NCBI RefSeq assembly: GCF_025574465.1
Contig: NZ_JAOBPP010000021.1
Span: 930,001 to 994,000, forward strand
Source: Kordiimonas aestuarii
Lineage (GTDB): Bacteria; Pseudomonadota; Alphaproteobacteria; Sphingomonadales; Kordiimonadaceae
Length of the DNA: 64,000 nt
Direction of reading: 5' to 3'
In this document: piece after piece, positions 25,630 through 33,795 of the stretch
How the letters are laid out: every line of letters begins with the position of its first letter
Position numbering within the stretch: the stretch's first letter is position 1
The notes under the pieces: model-generated
What the model was told of the DNA's origin: nothing
Seen by the model: only the letters and a program-made list of their open reading frames with translations
Database searches by the model: none
Program-made: the position numbers and the translations under genes

Positions 25630-27470
25630 AAACGGTACGCCTTACCATGGGGCAGGCTCTTGCGCGGTATCTCGCGGCGCAGGCCGTTGAGGTGGATGGC
25701 AATACCTTGCCACTGTTCGCAGGGATCTTCGCTATTTTTGGCCATGGCAATGTGGCAGGCTTTGGTGAAGCACTTGCCGGAATGCAGGATAGCCTGCCCA
25801 CGTTCCGGGCCCATAACGAGCAAGCCATGGCGCATACCGCCATCGGTTTTGCAAAAGCCACCCGTCGCCGCCAGATGATGGCCTGCACCAGCTCGGTAGG
25901 ACCCGGGGCCACCAATATGGTGACGGCGGCTGCGCTGGCGCGCGTCAACCGTTTGCCGGTTTTGTTCCTGCCCGGTGATACCTTTGCCAACAGGCGGCCG
26001 GACCCGGTGTTGCAACAGGTGGAAAACCTGACGAGTCCGCTTGACGTCGCCAATGAGTGTTTCCGCCCTGTCAGCCGGTATTTTGACCGTATCACCCGCC
26101 CGGAACAGCTGATCACCAGCCTACCGCAGGCGATGCGGGTGTTGACCTGCCCGGCAGACTGCGGCCCGGTGACAATATGTTTGCCGCAGGATGTGCAAGC
26201 CGAGGCTTATGATTATCCCAAAGCAATGTTCGAAGCGCAAGTACACCGCTTGCGGCGGCAGGGACCCGATGCGTTTGAGCTTGACCGTGCGGTGGCAATG
26301 CTATCTTCGGCTAAAGCACCGCTCATTATTGCGGGTGGCGGTGTGCGATACAGTTGTGCGGAAGATGCCCTGGCCGCTTTTGCCGAGCATCGTGGTATCC
26401 CGGTTGCGGAGACACAGGCGGGTAAAGGCAGTTTGTCGTGGAACCATCATCTGAACGTCGGCGGTATCGGCGTGACCGGCAGCAAAGGTGCGAACGAGCT
26501 GGCGGCAGAGGCGGACGTTATCCTTGCGGTTGGTACGCGCCTCGCGGATTTTACCACCGGCTCCCGTGCATTGTTCGCCAACCCTGACGCTCGTATTATC
26601 AATCTTAATGTGGCGGCATTTGACGCGGTGAAGCACCGCAGCGTGCCAATGGTGGCAGATGCAACGCTGGGCCTGGCCCTGCTTCAACAGAAATTACCAC
26701 TGGCGGAAGGCAGACGTTCGGTTGTTGCAGAAAAACGCCTGGAATGGAATGAGGTCACGGCAGGCGTGACCGCACCGGATACCCGTCCGTTGCCATCCGA
26801 CGCGCAGATTTTGGGCGCACTGAACCGTGCGGCGGATGCGCGCGACGTGATTGTCGCCGCAGCGGGCGGGTTACCGGGAGAACTGCACAAGCTGTGGCAG
26901 GTAAAGGCGCCCGGCACCTACCATCTGGAATATGGCTATAGCTGCATGGGGTATGAGATAGCGGGTGGCCTTGGCGTCAAGATGGGCACCCATGGCTGTG
27001 ATGTGTTTGTGATGGTAGGGGACGGTTCCTACCTGATGATGAACTCCGAGCTGTCAACATCCATCCTGATGGGGCAGAAGTTGATTGTCATACTGGTCGA
27101 CAATGGTGGTTACGGCTGTATCAACCGGCTGCAGGGCGGCACGACAGCCAAGTCGTTCAATAATCTGTTTGAGGGCGGCACCCGCATCGATGGGGAACGG
27201 CCATATATTGACTTTGTCGCCCATGCCCGGTCCCTGGGTGCGCTATCTGAGAAAGTGACTGGCGTGACGGAGCTGGCGGCAGCTGTGCGCCGCGCCAAAG
27301 CAGCCGACAAAACAAGTGTGATTGTCATTGAGGCGGATCCCGCCATCAGCACCGATAAAGGTGGTCACTGGTGGGATGTGCCGGTTGTTGAACAGTCGGA
27401 TAGCGTGGGGGCGAGTGAACGCCTCGCCGGCTATCAGGAAATGAAGCGAAAGCAAAAAATAGATGGCTGA
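25626..27470 (+). CDS. iolD: trihydroxycyclohexane-1,2-dione hydrolase, ThDP-dependent
   Basis: 614 residues with the three-domain layout of thiamine-diphosphate enzymes. The activating glutamate is E65 in HNEQAMAH, the middle domain begins near residue 210, and the ThDP/Mg motif GDGSYLMMNSELSTSI leads to VDNGGYGCINRLQGG. It opens the ring of 3,5/4-trihydroxycyclohexa-1,2-dione to 5-deoxy-glucuronate, the third step of the pathway. The start overlaps the iolC stop and the end overlaps iolE by eight bases, typical of one transcript. Confidence 0.93.
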   Translation: MKTVRLTMGQALARYLAAQAVEVDGNTLPLFAGIFAIFGHGNVAGFGEALAGMQDSLPTFRAHNEQAMAHTAIGFAKATRRRQMMACTSSVGPGATNMVTAAALARVNRLPVLFLPGDTFANRRPDPVLQQVENLTSPLDVANECFRPVSRYFDRITRPEQLITSLPQAMRVLTCPADCGPVTICLPQDVQAEAYDYPKAMFEAQVHRLRRQGPDAFELDRAVAMLSSAKAPLIIAGGGVRYSCAEDALAAFAEHRGIPVAETQAGKGSLSWNHHLNVGGIGVTGSKGANELAAEADVILAVGTRLADFTTGSRALFANPDARIINLNVAAFDAVKHRSVPMVADATLGLALLQQKLPLAEGRRSVVAEKRLEWNEVTAGVTAPDTRPLPSDAQILGALNRAADARDVIVAAAGGLPGELHKLWQVKAPGTYHLEYGYSCMGYEIAGGLGVKMGTHGCDVFVMVGDGSYLMMNSELSTSILMGQKLIVILVDNGGYGCINRLQGGTTAKSFNNLFEGGTRIDGERPYIDFVAHARSLGALSEKVTGVTELAAAVRRAKAADKTSVIVIEADPAISTDKGGHWWDVPVVEQSDSVGASERLAGYQEMKRKQKIDG

Positions 27471-28359
27471 TAAAGTTCGGATCGGCACCAACCCGATTGC
27501 CTGGTCTAACGACGATTTGCGTGAACTGGGTGGCGAGACGCCGCTTGAGGTGTGCCTCAGCGAGGCGCGGGAAGCCGGTTATGAAGGTATTGAACTGGGA
27601 CACAAATTCCCCCGCGAGCCAAGTGCATTGCGGCGCGTAGTTGACGCGCATGGGTTAACGCTCATTTCTGGCTGGTATTCATCCGCGCTGCTGTCGCGCA
27701 CAGTCGACGAGGAAATCAAGGCGTTAGAACCGCACCTGTCTTTGCTCACAGCCATGGGCTGTGATGTCGTCGTTTGGGCTGAGACAACGGGCTGTGTGCA
27801 TGGCATGCAGGGAGCGAGGCTTTCTTCGCGGCCCGAGATGACAGACGATGAATGGCCGGTCTTCACACGGCGACTGTCCGAGATTGCGGCGCATGTGAAG
27901 GGCCGTGGCCTCAAGCTGGCATATCACCATCATATGGGGACCGTGGTGGAGACAGAGGCGGAGATTGACCGCATGATGATGGAAACCAGCGATGATGTTG
28001 GCCTGCTTCTGGACACGGGCCACCTGACATTTGCAGGTGGCAACCCGCTTGCGGTGGCCGAGCGGCATGCAGACCGCATTGTCCATATACACTGCAAGGA
28101 TGTGCGCGTACGCGTGCTTGGCCGCGCGAAAGAGGCGGATACCAGCTTCCTCGACGCTGTGATTGACGGTGTTTTCACCGTACCGGGTGACGGCGATGTG
28201 GATTTTGTGCCCATCCTTAAGGTAATGGCTGGTGTGCATTACAAAGGCTGGCTGGTGGTGGAAGCAGAGCAGGATCCGGCCAAGGCTAACCCGTTTGACT
28301 ATGCCAGCAAGGGTCATGCGGCGCTCGCGCGCTATGCCGCCGACGTCGGTCTTAAATAG
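27463..28359 (+). CDS. iolE: myo-inosose-2 dehydratase
   Basis: 298 residues of the xylose-isomerase-like TIM-barrel family. IGTNPIAWSNDDLRELGG at the N-terminus is characteristic of IolE. Metal and substrate segments include YHHHMGTVVETEAEIDR, LLLDTGHLTFAGGNP and VHIHCKDVR. It dehydrates scyllo-inosose to the trihydroxycyclohexanedione used by IolD. It is the last gene of the iolBCDE run and converges on the second Gfo/Idh dehydrogenase only 20 bases away. Confidence 0.93.
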   Translation: MADKVRIGTNPIAWSNDDLRELGGETPLEVCLSEAREAGYEGIELGHKFPREPSALRRVVDAHGLTLISGWYSSALLSRTVDEEIKALEPHLSLLTAMGCDVVVWAETTGCVHGMQGARLSSRPEMTDDEWPVFTRRLSEIAAHVKGRGLKLAYHHHMGTVVETEAEIDRMMMETSDDVGLLLDTGHLTFAGGNPLAVAERHADRIVHIHCKDVRVRVLGRAKEADTSFLDAVIDGVFTVPGDGDVDFVPILKVMAGVHYKGWLVVEAEQDPAKANPFDYASKGHAALARYAADVGLK

Positions 28360-28367
28360 CGCCTGCC

Positions 28368-28397
28368 GATGTGGGAGCTTTACGCGCCCCCCACATC
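28368..28397. terminator. possible bidirectional hairpin between iolE and the Gfo/Idh gene
   Basis: GATGTGGG (28368-28375) pairs with CCCACATC (28390-28397) across a 14-base loop and lies on the convergent junction. It overlaps the last codons of the reverse gene and lacks a T-tract, so it is only a weak candidate. Confidence 0.3.
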
Positions 28398-29516
28398 CTG
28401 CCACGCTCGCTGCGCCGCCGAGGCAATCCATGTGTCGATAACCAGTTCAATATCCCGCGCGGCATAAAGATCCACTGGCACTGGGGCATCTTCTACAATG
28501 GCTTTCATAAGGCGGTTCACTTCGATGATCTTGAGGTCATTATAACCGAGACCGTGACCAGGGGCTGGGCAAAATGCGCTAAAATCCGGACAGTGGGTGT
28601 CCACAAGGATGGTTTTGAAACCGCTGCGTCCATCTGGAGCGCCGCCCTCATAAAGGCGCAATTCGTTCATGCGCTCTTGATCAAATTCAATGCTGGCTTT
28701 GGTGCCGACAATCTCAAAGGCCAGGCCCTGCTTTTTCCCAAGGGCGACACGGCTGGTTTCAAGAAAGCCCATCATGCCACTTGCAAAACGCACGATTGCC
28801 TGCGCCTGGTCTTCATTCTCGACGCCCCTCATGGCACCGGTCTGATCCTTTCTGCTGGGGATAACGATATCGGTGTCGCCGCACAAGGACACGATGGGTC
28901 CTGCAAGATGCATGGCCATGCTGATAATGTGCGATCCCATATCGCCAAGGGTCCCGGTGCCGGCAGCAGCCTTTGAACAACGCCAGCTGAAAGGCACTTC
29001 GGGGCTGGCCATGTAATCCTCGTTATGGCGACCGCGAAAATGCACCAGTTCGCCCAGCTCACCGCTGTCGAGCATGGTTTTTACCGTACTGATTATGGGA
29101 TTGCACAAATAGTTGTAGCCCAGCATATGCACAAGGCGACTTGCGCCATTTTGGGCTTCATGGACCGCGATAATTTCATCCGCCTCGGGTGCATCAAGTG
29201 CGAGGGGCTTTTCAATATAGACGTGTTTGCCGGCCTTTATGGCTGCAATGGCCATTTCCTTGTGTAAGGCGTTGGGCGTGGCGATGGCAATGACATCAAT
29301 GTCGTCAGCGATAAGCAGGTCCTGCCAGTTGCCGGTACCGCGTTCGAAACCCAGGGCCCGCGCTTCTCTGTCAGCCTTGGCTTGGTCTATTTCTGCCAGC
29401 GCGCGGCAGGCCGGCCGGGCGGGACCGCCAAAAACCGCGTTATGCGCGTTGTAGGCGATAGCATGTGTCTTGCCAATGTAACCGCTGCCGATCAACCCAA
29501 TACCGATATCCCGCAT
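28380..29516 (-). CDS. Gfo/Idh/MocA oxidoreductase, probably a second inositol dehydrogenase
   Basis: 378 residues. N-terminal GSGYIGKTHAIAYN is the dinucleotide fold, VYIEKPLALDAPEADE the catalytic-lysine region, and GDMGSHIISMAMHLAG the active-site histidine region. It differs from the iolG product in length and sequence, so it probably acts on another isomer such as scyllo- or chiro-inositol, as IolX- and IolW-like enzymes do. The ATG at 29516 follows CGGGGAGGAAGC on the reverse strand. It is divergent from the regulator gene, with two GGAA/TTCC boxes between them, consistent with shared control. Activity on a related sugar or polyol cannot be excluded. Confidence 0.75.
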   Translation of the reverse strand: MRDIGIGLIGSGYIGKTHAIAYNAHNAVFGGPARPACRALAEIDQAKADREARALGFERGTGNWQDLLIADDIDVIAIATPNALHKEMAIAAIKAGKHVYIEKPLALDAPEADEIIAVHEAQNGASRLVHMLGYNYLCNPIISTVKTMLDSGELGELVHFRGRHNEDYMASPEVPFSWRCSKAAAGTGTLGDMGSHIISMAMHLAGPIVSLCGDTDIVIPSRKDQTGAMRGVENEDQAQAIVRFASGMMGFLETSRVALGKKQGLAFEIVGTKASIEFDQERMNELRLYEGGAPDGRSGFKTILVDTHCPDFSAFCPAPGHGLGYNDLKIIEVNRLMKAIVEDAPVPVDLYAARDIELVIDTWIASAAQRAWQDVGGA

Positions 29517-29563
29517 CTGCTTCCTCCCCGAAGTTGGGTGCGTGGTTTTAGTTGGGCGCCTGA

Positions 29564-29577
29564 GGAATATATATTCC
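29564..29577. promoter_or_regulatory. IolR-type operator 1 before the regulator gene
   Basis: GGAATATATATTCC is a perfect palindrome and an exact match to the GGAA-N6-TTCC form reported for S. meliloti IolR. It lies between the second dehydrogenase and the regulator, suggesting autoregulation. Confidence 0.7.
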
Positions 29578-29582
29578 GACGT

Positions 29583-29597
29583 GGAAATTTGCATTCC
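29583..29597. promoter_or_regulatory. IolR-type operator 2 before the regulator gene
   Basis: GGAAATTTGCATTCC has the same half-sites one base further apart (GGAA-N7-TTCC). Its centre is about 20 bases from operator 1, two helical turns, so both could be bound on the same face of the DNA. Confidence 0.5.
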
Positions 29598-29678
29598 TTT
29601 TTTTTTGCGGGAGCGCTATAATTGACAGCGAACACTGACGACATGGGCACGATTGCGGGACAGGGGAGCCGAACGCGT

Positions 29679-30539
29679 ATGGCAAAGAATGAAAACCGCG
29701 CTGATTACAGCTTTGATGAATTCAATATTGTGCTCGCCGGCCGTTTCGACAGCCTCAGCAAACAGCTCAAAAAAATCGCACGGTTCATTCTTGATAATCC
29801 TGTGGACACTGCTCTTGATACGGCGGCGGAGATTGCAAGCCGGCTCGAGGTGCAACCGTCCAGCTTGATCCGTTTTGCGCAGGCGCTTGATTTCGAGGGG
29901 TTTTCCGAAATCCAGAAGATCTTCCGCAGCAACCTTGTCCAGCAATTGCCGGGATATTCCGCAAACTATTCCGATCGAATCCAGAAGCTGAAGGAAGGCG
30001 CGTCGGATGGCGGTGATGGTGTTCATCCCATTCTCAATGTGTTTCTGGAGGCCAACCGGGACGCACTCACCAGCCTGCAAAGCGAGGTGTCGGTCGCGCG
30101 GCTTGATGAAGCGATCGCGATGATCAAGGGTGCGAACAACATCTATATCCTGGGTCAGCGCCGGTCCTACCCTGTTGCCAGCTATCTGTATTACATGATG
30201 CGCAATCTTGATCTCCGGGCATTTCTGCTTGATGGCGTCGGCGGTAACCTTAGCGAGCAGGCACGGCTGATCGGTGACGGCGACGTTCTGGTCGTTACAA
30301 CCTTCCCCAACTATGCAGATGAGGTTATCGGAGTGGCACAGCAAGCCCGCGACAGCGGTGCCAAGGTGATCGCCATGACTGACAAGCTCGTCAGCCCGGT
30401 CGTCAAACTGAGCGATACCTATTTCCTCACAGATAAAGTGACTGTCAGCGGCTTCCGTACCATTACGGGTACCATGTGTCTCGCTCAGGCGCTTGCGATT
30501 GGCCTTGGCCTTGATAGCAAGCAGATCGCAGCGGACTGA
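29679..30539 (+). CDS. iolR: RpiR/MurR-family regulator with SIS domain, likely inositol repressor
   Basis: 286 residues from the ATG at 29679. An N-terminal HTH_6 domain (LKKIARFILDNP, then TAAEIASRLEVQPSSLIRFAQAL) is followed by a SIS sugar-isomerase-type sensor domain (NIYILGQRRSYPVASYLYYM, then VVTTFPNYADEVIGVAQQ). Members of this family repress inositol genes in rhizobia and enterobacteria and respond to a phosphorylated pathway intermediate. GGGGAG at 29663-29668 supports this start; ATG at 29643 and TTG at 29622 are in frame but lack ribosome sites. Location in the locus and the repeated operators around it make the assignment likely. Confidence 0.85.
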   Translation: MAKNENRADYSFDEFNIVLAGRFDSLSKQLKKIARFILDNPVDTALDTAAEIASRLEVQPSSLIRFAQALDFEGFSEIQKIFRSNLVQQLPGYSANYSDRIQKLKEGASDGGDGVHPILNVFLEANRDALTSLQSEVSVARLDEAIAMIKGANNIYILGQRRSYPVASYLYYMMRNLDLRAFLLDGVGGNLSEQARLIGDGDVLVVTTFPNYADEVIGVAQQARDSGAKVIAMTDKLVSPVVKLSDTYFLTDKVTVSGFRTITGTMCLAQALAIGLGLDSKQIAAD

Positions 30540-30600
30540 CGACGCCCGGCCTGTCAAACCATCTTGCCGCATTTGATTGCCGTCATTCGGAATTGAAATA

Positions 30601-30629
30601 TTGACATTGATCAGAAAAAGAATAAATAT
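30601..30629 (+). promoter_or_regulatory. promoter of the symporter-phosphatase operon
   Basis: A perfect -35 TTGACA (30601-30606) stands 16 to 17 bases ahead of TAAATA/AAATAT (30623-30629). The operator-type box overlaps the -10, with the same 18-base TTGAC-to-box distance as the iolB promoter. Confidence 0.65.
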
Positions 30630-30632
30630 TCT
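30619..30632. promoter_or_regulatory. IolR-type operator 1 before the symporter gene
   Basis: AGAATAAATATTCT is a near-perfect palindrome (GAA-N6-TTC) covering the -10 region. Confidence 0.65.
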
Positions 30633-30648
30633 AAAAATAAGATCGAAT

Positions 30649-30662
30649 AAAATAAATATTCT
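30649..30662. promoter_or_regulatory. IolR-type operator 2 before the symporter gene
   Basis: AAAATAAATATTCT repeats the box 30 bases downstream with one changed half-site base (AAA for GAA). The spacing is close to that of the two iolB boxes. Confidence 0.5.
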
Positions 30663-30696
30663 TTAATGGGCGCTAAGCTCTCTGGGGAGGGGGATT

Positions 30697-32316
30697 ATGT
30701 TGGCTCTGGTCACTTTTATCGCTTTCACCGCGTTTGTCGCGGCGGTGGCGTACTGGAAAACCAAAGACGATCAAATGGACAGCTCGGATGCCTATTTTTT
30801 AGGTGGGCGGTCGCTGACGGCCTGGGTTATCGCGGGCTCGCTCATGCTTACGAACCTGTCGACAGAGCATCTGGTTGGTTTGAACGCGGATGCGTTTAAC
30901 CACACCATTGCGGTGATGGCATGGGAGACAACGGCGGCGCTGGCCATGGTGGTTACAGCGCTTTATTTCCTGCCGAAGTATCTTAAAAGCGGGCTGACAA
31001 CCATTCCCGAGTTTCTGGCCAACCGCTTTGACGAGCAGACACGCATCATCGCCTCGCTGCTGTTTCTTTTTTCCTATGTGGTGGCAATTTTGCCGGTGGT
31101 GCTGCTGTTTGGCGCGACCGGGTTGGAAAGCCTGTTTGACGTATCGGCCAATTTTGGCATCAGCCAGCGCGCTGCGACATGGATGATGGTCTGGGGCGTG
31201 GGTACGCTTGGCTCACTTTATGCAATTTTTGGCGGACTCAAGGCGGTGGCGATTTCCGACACCGTGAATGGGATAGGGTTCCTTGTAGCCGGGCTCCTGG
31301 TCCCCGTGCTTGCGCTTATGGTTGTTGGTGATGGCGACATGTGGACTGGTCTTCAGCAGGTCTACAGCGAGGAGCAGCCCAAGTTTGACATCACGGGCGA
31401 CGAGCCGGGCTCCTTCCTGCCGTTTGGTGTGCTATTCACCGGCATGATCGTAAACCAGATATTCTTCTGGTGTACCAACCAGTCGATCGTGCAGCGTGCG
31501 CTTGGCGCGAGGGACCTTGCTGAAGGACAAAAGGGCGTATTGATTGCGGCCTGCTTCAAACTTGTCGGGCCGTTCATCATCGTGCTGCCCGGTGTGATCG
31601 CGTTTCATATGTTCAAGAACGAACTCGCACCGGAGGACTATCTGTTGGCTTACCCCATGCTGGTGAAGACAGTCCTTCCTGAGGCGCTGGTTGGCTTTTT
31701 TGCCGCCGTGATGGTGGGTGCGGTGCTAAGTACATTCAATAGTGTGCTCAATAGTTCTGCCACGCTTTTCAGCCAGGGAATCTATCGTGGTATTCTCAAT
31801 CCATCCGCCGATGGCCCGGCAATGGTCCGCAGCGGGCGCTACTGTAGCGTCGCGCTTGCGCTCGCTGCCATGGCCTTTGCCCCGCTGATTGATACAAGCG
31901 GCAGCCTGTTCAACTATCTGCAAAAGATTAACGCAACCTTCTTTGGCCCTATGCTGGCAGTCATTCTGCTTGGCATGACGACACGGTATGTGTCGGCGCG
32001 GGCGGCCAAGGTCGGCATGATACTGGGGCCGATAATTTTTTACCTGCTGGTGTTCGCTTTTGGCGACAGTGTGCAGGCCTTCTTCCAGCACCTGCTGGGA
32101 ACGACAGACGAGATTCACTTCCTGCATTTCCTTGCGCTGGTATTTGTGGTCACGACGCTCCTGATGGTCGTCATCAGCAAGCTGTATCCGGCAACCCGGC
32201 ATTATGAGGAAGTGTATACGCGGGACGTGGATATAACGCCGTGGCCGCACGCCCGCAAGGCGGGTGCTGCGATCTCGATTGTCACAATTCTCTTTTATGT
32301 GCTGCTCGCACAGTAA
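30697..32316 (+). CDS. sodium/solute symporter (SSS family), probable inositol transporter
   Basis: 539 residues with about 14 hydrophobic helices. The N-terminal AYFLGGRSLTAWVIAGSLML and NLSTEHLVGLNADAF segments and FFWCTNQSIVQRALGARDL in the middle are characteristic of the SGLT-like branch of the SSS family. It would carry inositol or a related polyol across the inner membrane with sodium. A strong GGGGAGGGGG precedes the ATG. Two operator boxes in its promoter and its place after the regulator support inositol as the substrate. The acid phosphatase follows after 17 bases and shares the transcript. Confidence 0.85.
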   Translation: MLALVTFIAFTAFVAAVAYWKTKDDQMDSSDAYFLGGRSLTAWVIAGSLMLTNLSTEHLVGLNADAFNHTIAVMAWETTAALAMVVTALYFLPKYLKSGLTTIPEFLANRFDEQTRIIASLLFLFSYVVAILPVVLLFGATGLESLFDVSANFGISQRAATWMMVWGVGTLGSLYAIFGGLKAVAISDTVNGIGFLVAGLLVPVLALMVVGDGDMWTGLQQVYSEEQPKFDITGDEPGSFLPFGVLFTGMIVNQIFFWCTNQSIVQRALGARDLAEGQKGVLIAACFKLVGPFIIVLPGVIAFHMFKNELAPEDYLLAYPMLVKTVLPEALVGFFAAVMVGAVLSTFNSVLNSSATLFSQGIYRGILNPSADGPAMVRSGRYCSVALALAAMAFAPLIDTSGSLFNYLQKINATFFGPMLAVILLGMTTRYVSARAAKVGMILGPIIFYLLVFAFGDSVQAFFQHLLGTTDEIHFLHFLALVFVVTTLLMVVISKLYPATRHYEEVYTRDVDITPWPHARKAGAAISIVTILFYVLLAQ

Positions 32317-32333
32317 AAATACGGGAGATGAGC

Positions 32334-33596
32334 ATGTTCAAGTTTAAATCCATGATGGCAACCGCAGGTGTAGCCCTGCTCGCGGGTGCCGCTTGCGCAC
32401 AAACCGCGCCTGAGCCAGCCGATGAGAAGACCATCTCCTTCCTCGCCTTTGGTGACAGTGGTTACCACTATGGCTACCAGAAGGAAAAATTGTGGGAAAA
32501 GCCTTTCCGTACGCTGGAGGCGATTGAGGCCGACGAACGCGCAGACTGGATGGGAGATAATAAAAACCCATCCGAGTTTCAGATGCCGTCGCTCTATTTT
32601 CACCCCGAAATGGGCGGCTATATCATGCGCAGTGGCCAGCAGCCTGTCGCAGACGCGATGAAAGCCTATTGCGAGGTAAAATCGTGCGAATTTGGTGTGA
32701 TGCTTGGTGACAATATCTATCCGGATGGCGCTACCCTTGGCGCGGACGGTATTGATGACGACAAGCGGTTTGAGGACATTTTTACCATTCCATACAAAGG
32801 CCTTGGCGCGGGCGAGGGTGACTTCCGCATATACACGGCGCTTGGGAACCATGACTGGCATACCTCCCGCGAGGGAGCCATGGCACAGGTTGACTATATG
32901 GAAAAGTCCGACCAGTTTTATATGGACGGCATTTTCTATAGCGTAAAGCCACCATCAGCCGGTGGGGAGGTTGAGATTTTTGTTATCGACACCGAGGTCA
33001 TCCTTTCCGGTGTTGGATATCCTGAAGCCAAGCTCAACCCCGATGGCAGCGAGATGAAAGGCACCGGCCCGGATGATATCGACCCATGGGCGGAGCCTGC
33101 CAACGAGGCTGAGCGTAACATGGTGCCGTGGCTTGAGAATGCGCTTAAAAACTCAACCGCGAAATGGAAGTTTGTTGTGGCACACCATCCATTGTGGTCC
33201 ACCGGGGGCTCCAAGTTTGAGCAGGCGCGCGCGCTCAGGCAACTCCTGTTACCCATGTTGTGTGACTATGCTGATGCGTATTTCGCTGGGCATGAACACT
33301 CGCTTGAGATTCATACGGATACATGTGAAACCACCCCAAAAGGCAAGCGGGAAAAGCCGCTGTTGCATGTGCTCTCCGGTGCTGCGTCGAAAGAACGCTC
33401 CACCCATCACCGGTTTGCTGACTATCAGGCCAAAGCTTACCCACAGCAAACCGCCCATTTTGTCCGCGGCATGATCTGGGGTTTTACTCACATCGAACTC
33501 AAGGGCGACAAAGGTGTCGTGCGGGTAATCTCCACCCCGACCGATAGCTCTGGTGCGCCCTATGAAGAGTTTGAGTATTGGTTTGAGAACCGCTGA
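32334..33596 (+). CDS. secreted metallophosphatase (purple acid phosphatase-like)
   Basis: 420 residues with a signal peptide (cleavage near ACAQ, about residue 22), so periplasmic or exported. Metallophosphoesterase motifs appear in order: D41 in FGDSG, GDNIYPDG with D126-N127, GNHD with N172-H173, H284-H285 in AHHPLW, and H320/H322 in AGHEHSLE. This matches tartrate-resistant or purple acid phosphatases. Co-transcription with the inositol symporter suggests removal of phosphates from inositol phosphates left by the phytase, so free inositol can be imported; that substrate is inferred. The ATG at 32334 is spaced best from GGGAG (32323-32327); an ATG two codons earlier is too close. Confidence 0.85.
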   Translation: MFKFKSMMATAGVALLAGAACAQTAPEPADEKTISFLAFGDSGYHYGYQKEKLWEKPFRTLEAIEADERADWMGDNKNPSEFQMPSLYFHPEMGGYIMRSGQQPVADAMKAYCEVKSCEFGVMLGDNIYPDGATLGADGIDDDKRFEDIFTIPYKGLGAGEGDFRIYTALGNHDWHTSREGAMAQVDYMEKSDQFYMDGIFYSVKPPSAGGEVEIFVIDTEVILSGVGYPEAKLNPDGSEMKGTGPDDIDPWAEPANEAERNMVPWLENALKNSTAKWKFVVAHHPLWSTGGSKFEQARALRQLLLPMLCDYADAYFAGHEHSLEIHTDTCETTPKGKREKPLLHVLSGAASKERSTHHRFADYQAKAYPQQTAHFVRGMIWGFTHIELKGDKGVVRVISTPTDSSGAPYEEFEYWFENR

Positions 33597-33723
33597 TTGG
33601 CGGCAGACTTTCTGTGAAGATATCCTCGTTGGGCTGATGGCTGGCGGCCTCATTCGCATGTGCTTGACACATTTGCCATGCGTAAAGGCCAAGGTAAAAC
33701 GCCCATAATCCGCCACTCAGTAT

Positions 33724-33745
33724 ATTAACACGCTTGTGAGTGAAT
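33724..33745. promoter_or_regulatory. ester-regulon operator before the MFS gene
   Basis: First of four copies of a 22-bp motif, ATTAAC-ACGCTT-GTGAGTGAAT. Outer half-sites ATTMAC and GTGAAT are inverted repeats. It lies 51 bases before the transporter start. Confidence 0.6.
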
Positions 33746-33795
33746 GTACTATCTGCTAAGTCCTCGGGGGAGTTATTCAGGGAGAGGAGGGAAGG

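Noticed and set aside
29616..30572. 318-residue open frame on the reverse strand
   Set aside because: It is antisense to the RpiR regulator along its whole length, has no ribosome site and its sequence looks like a composition shadow.
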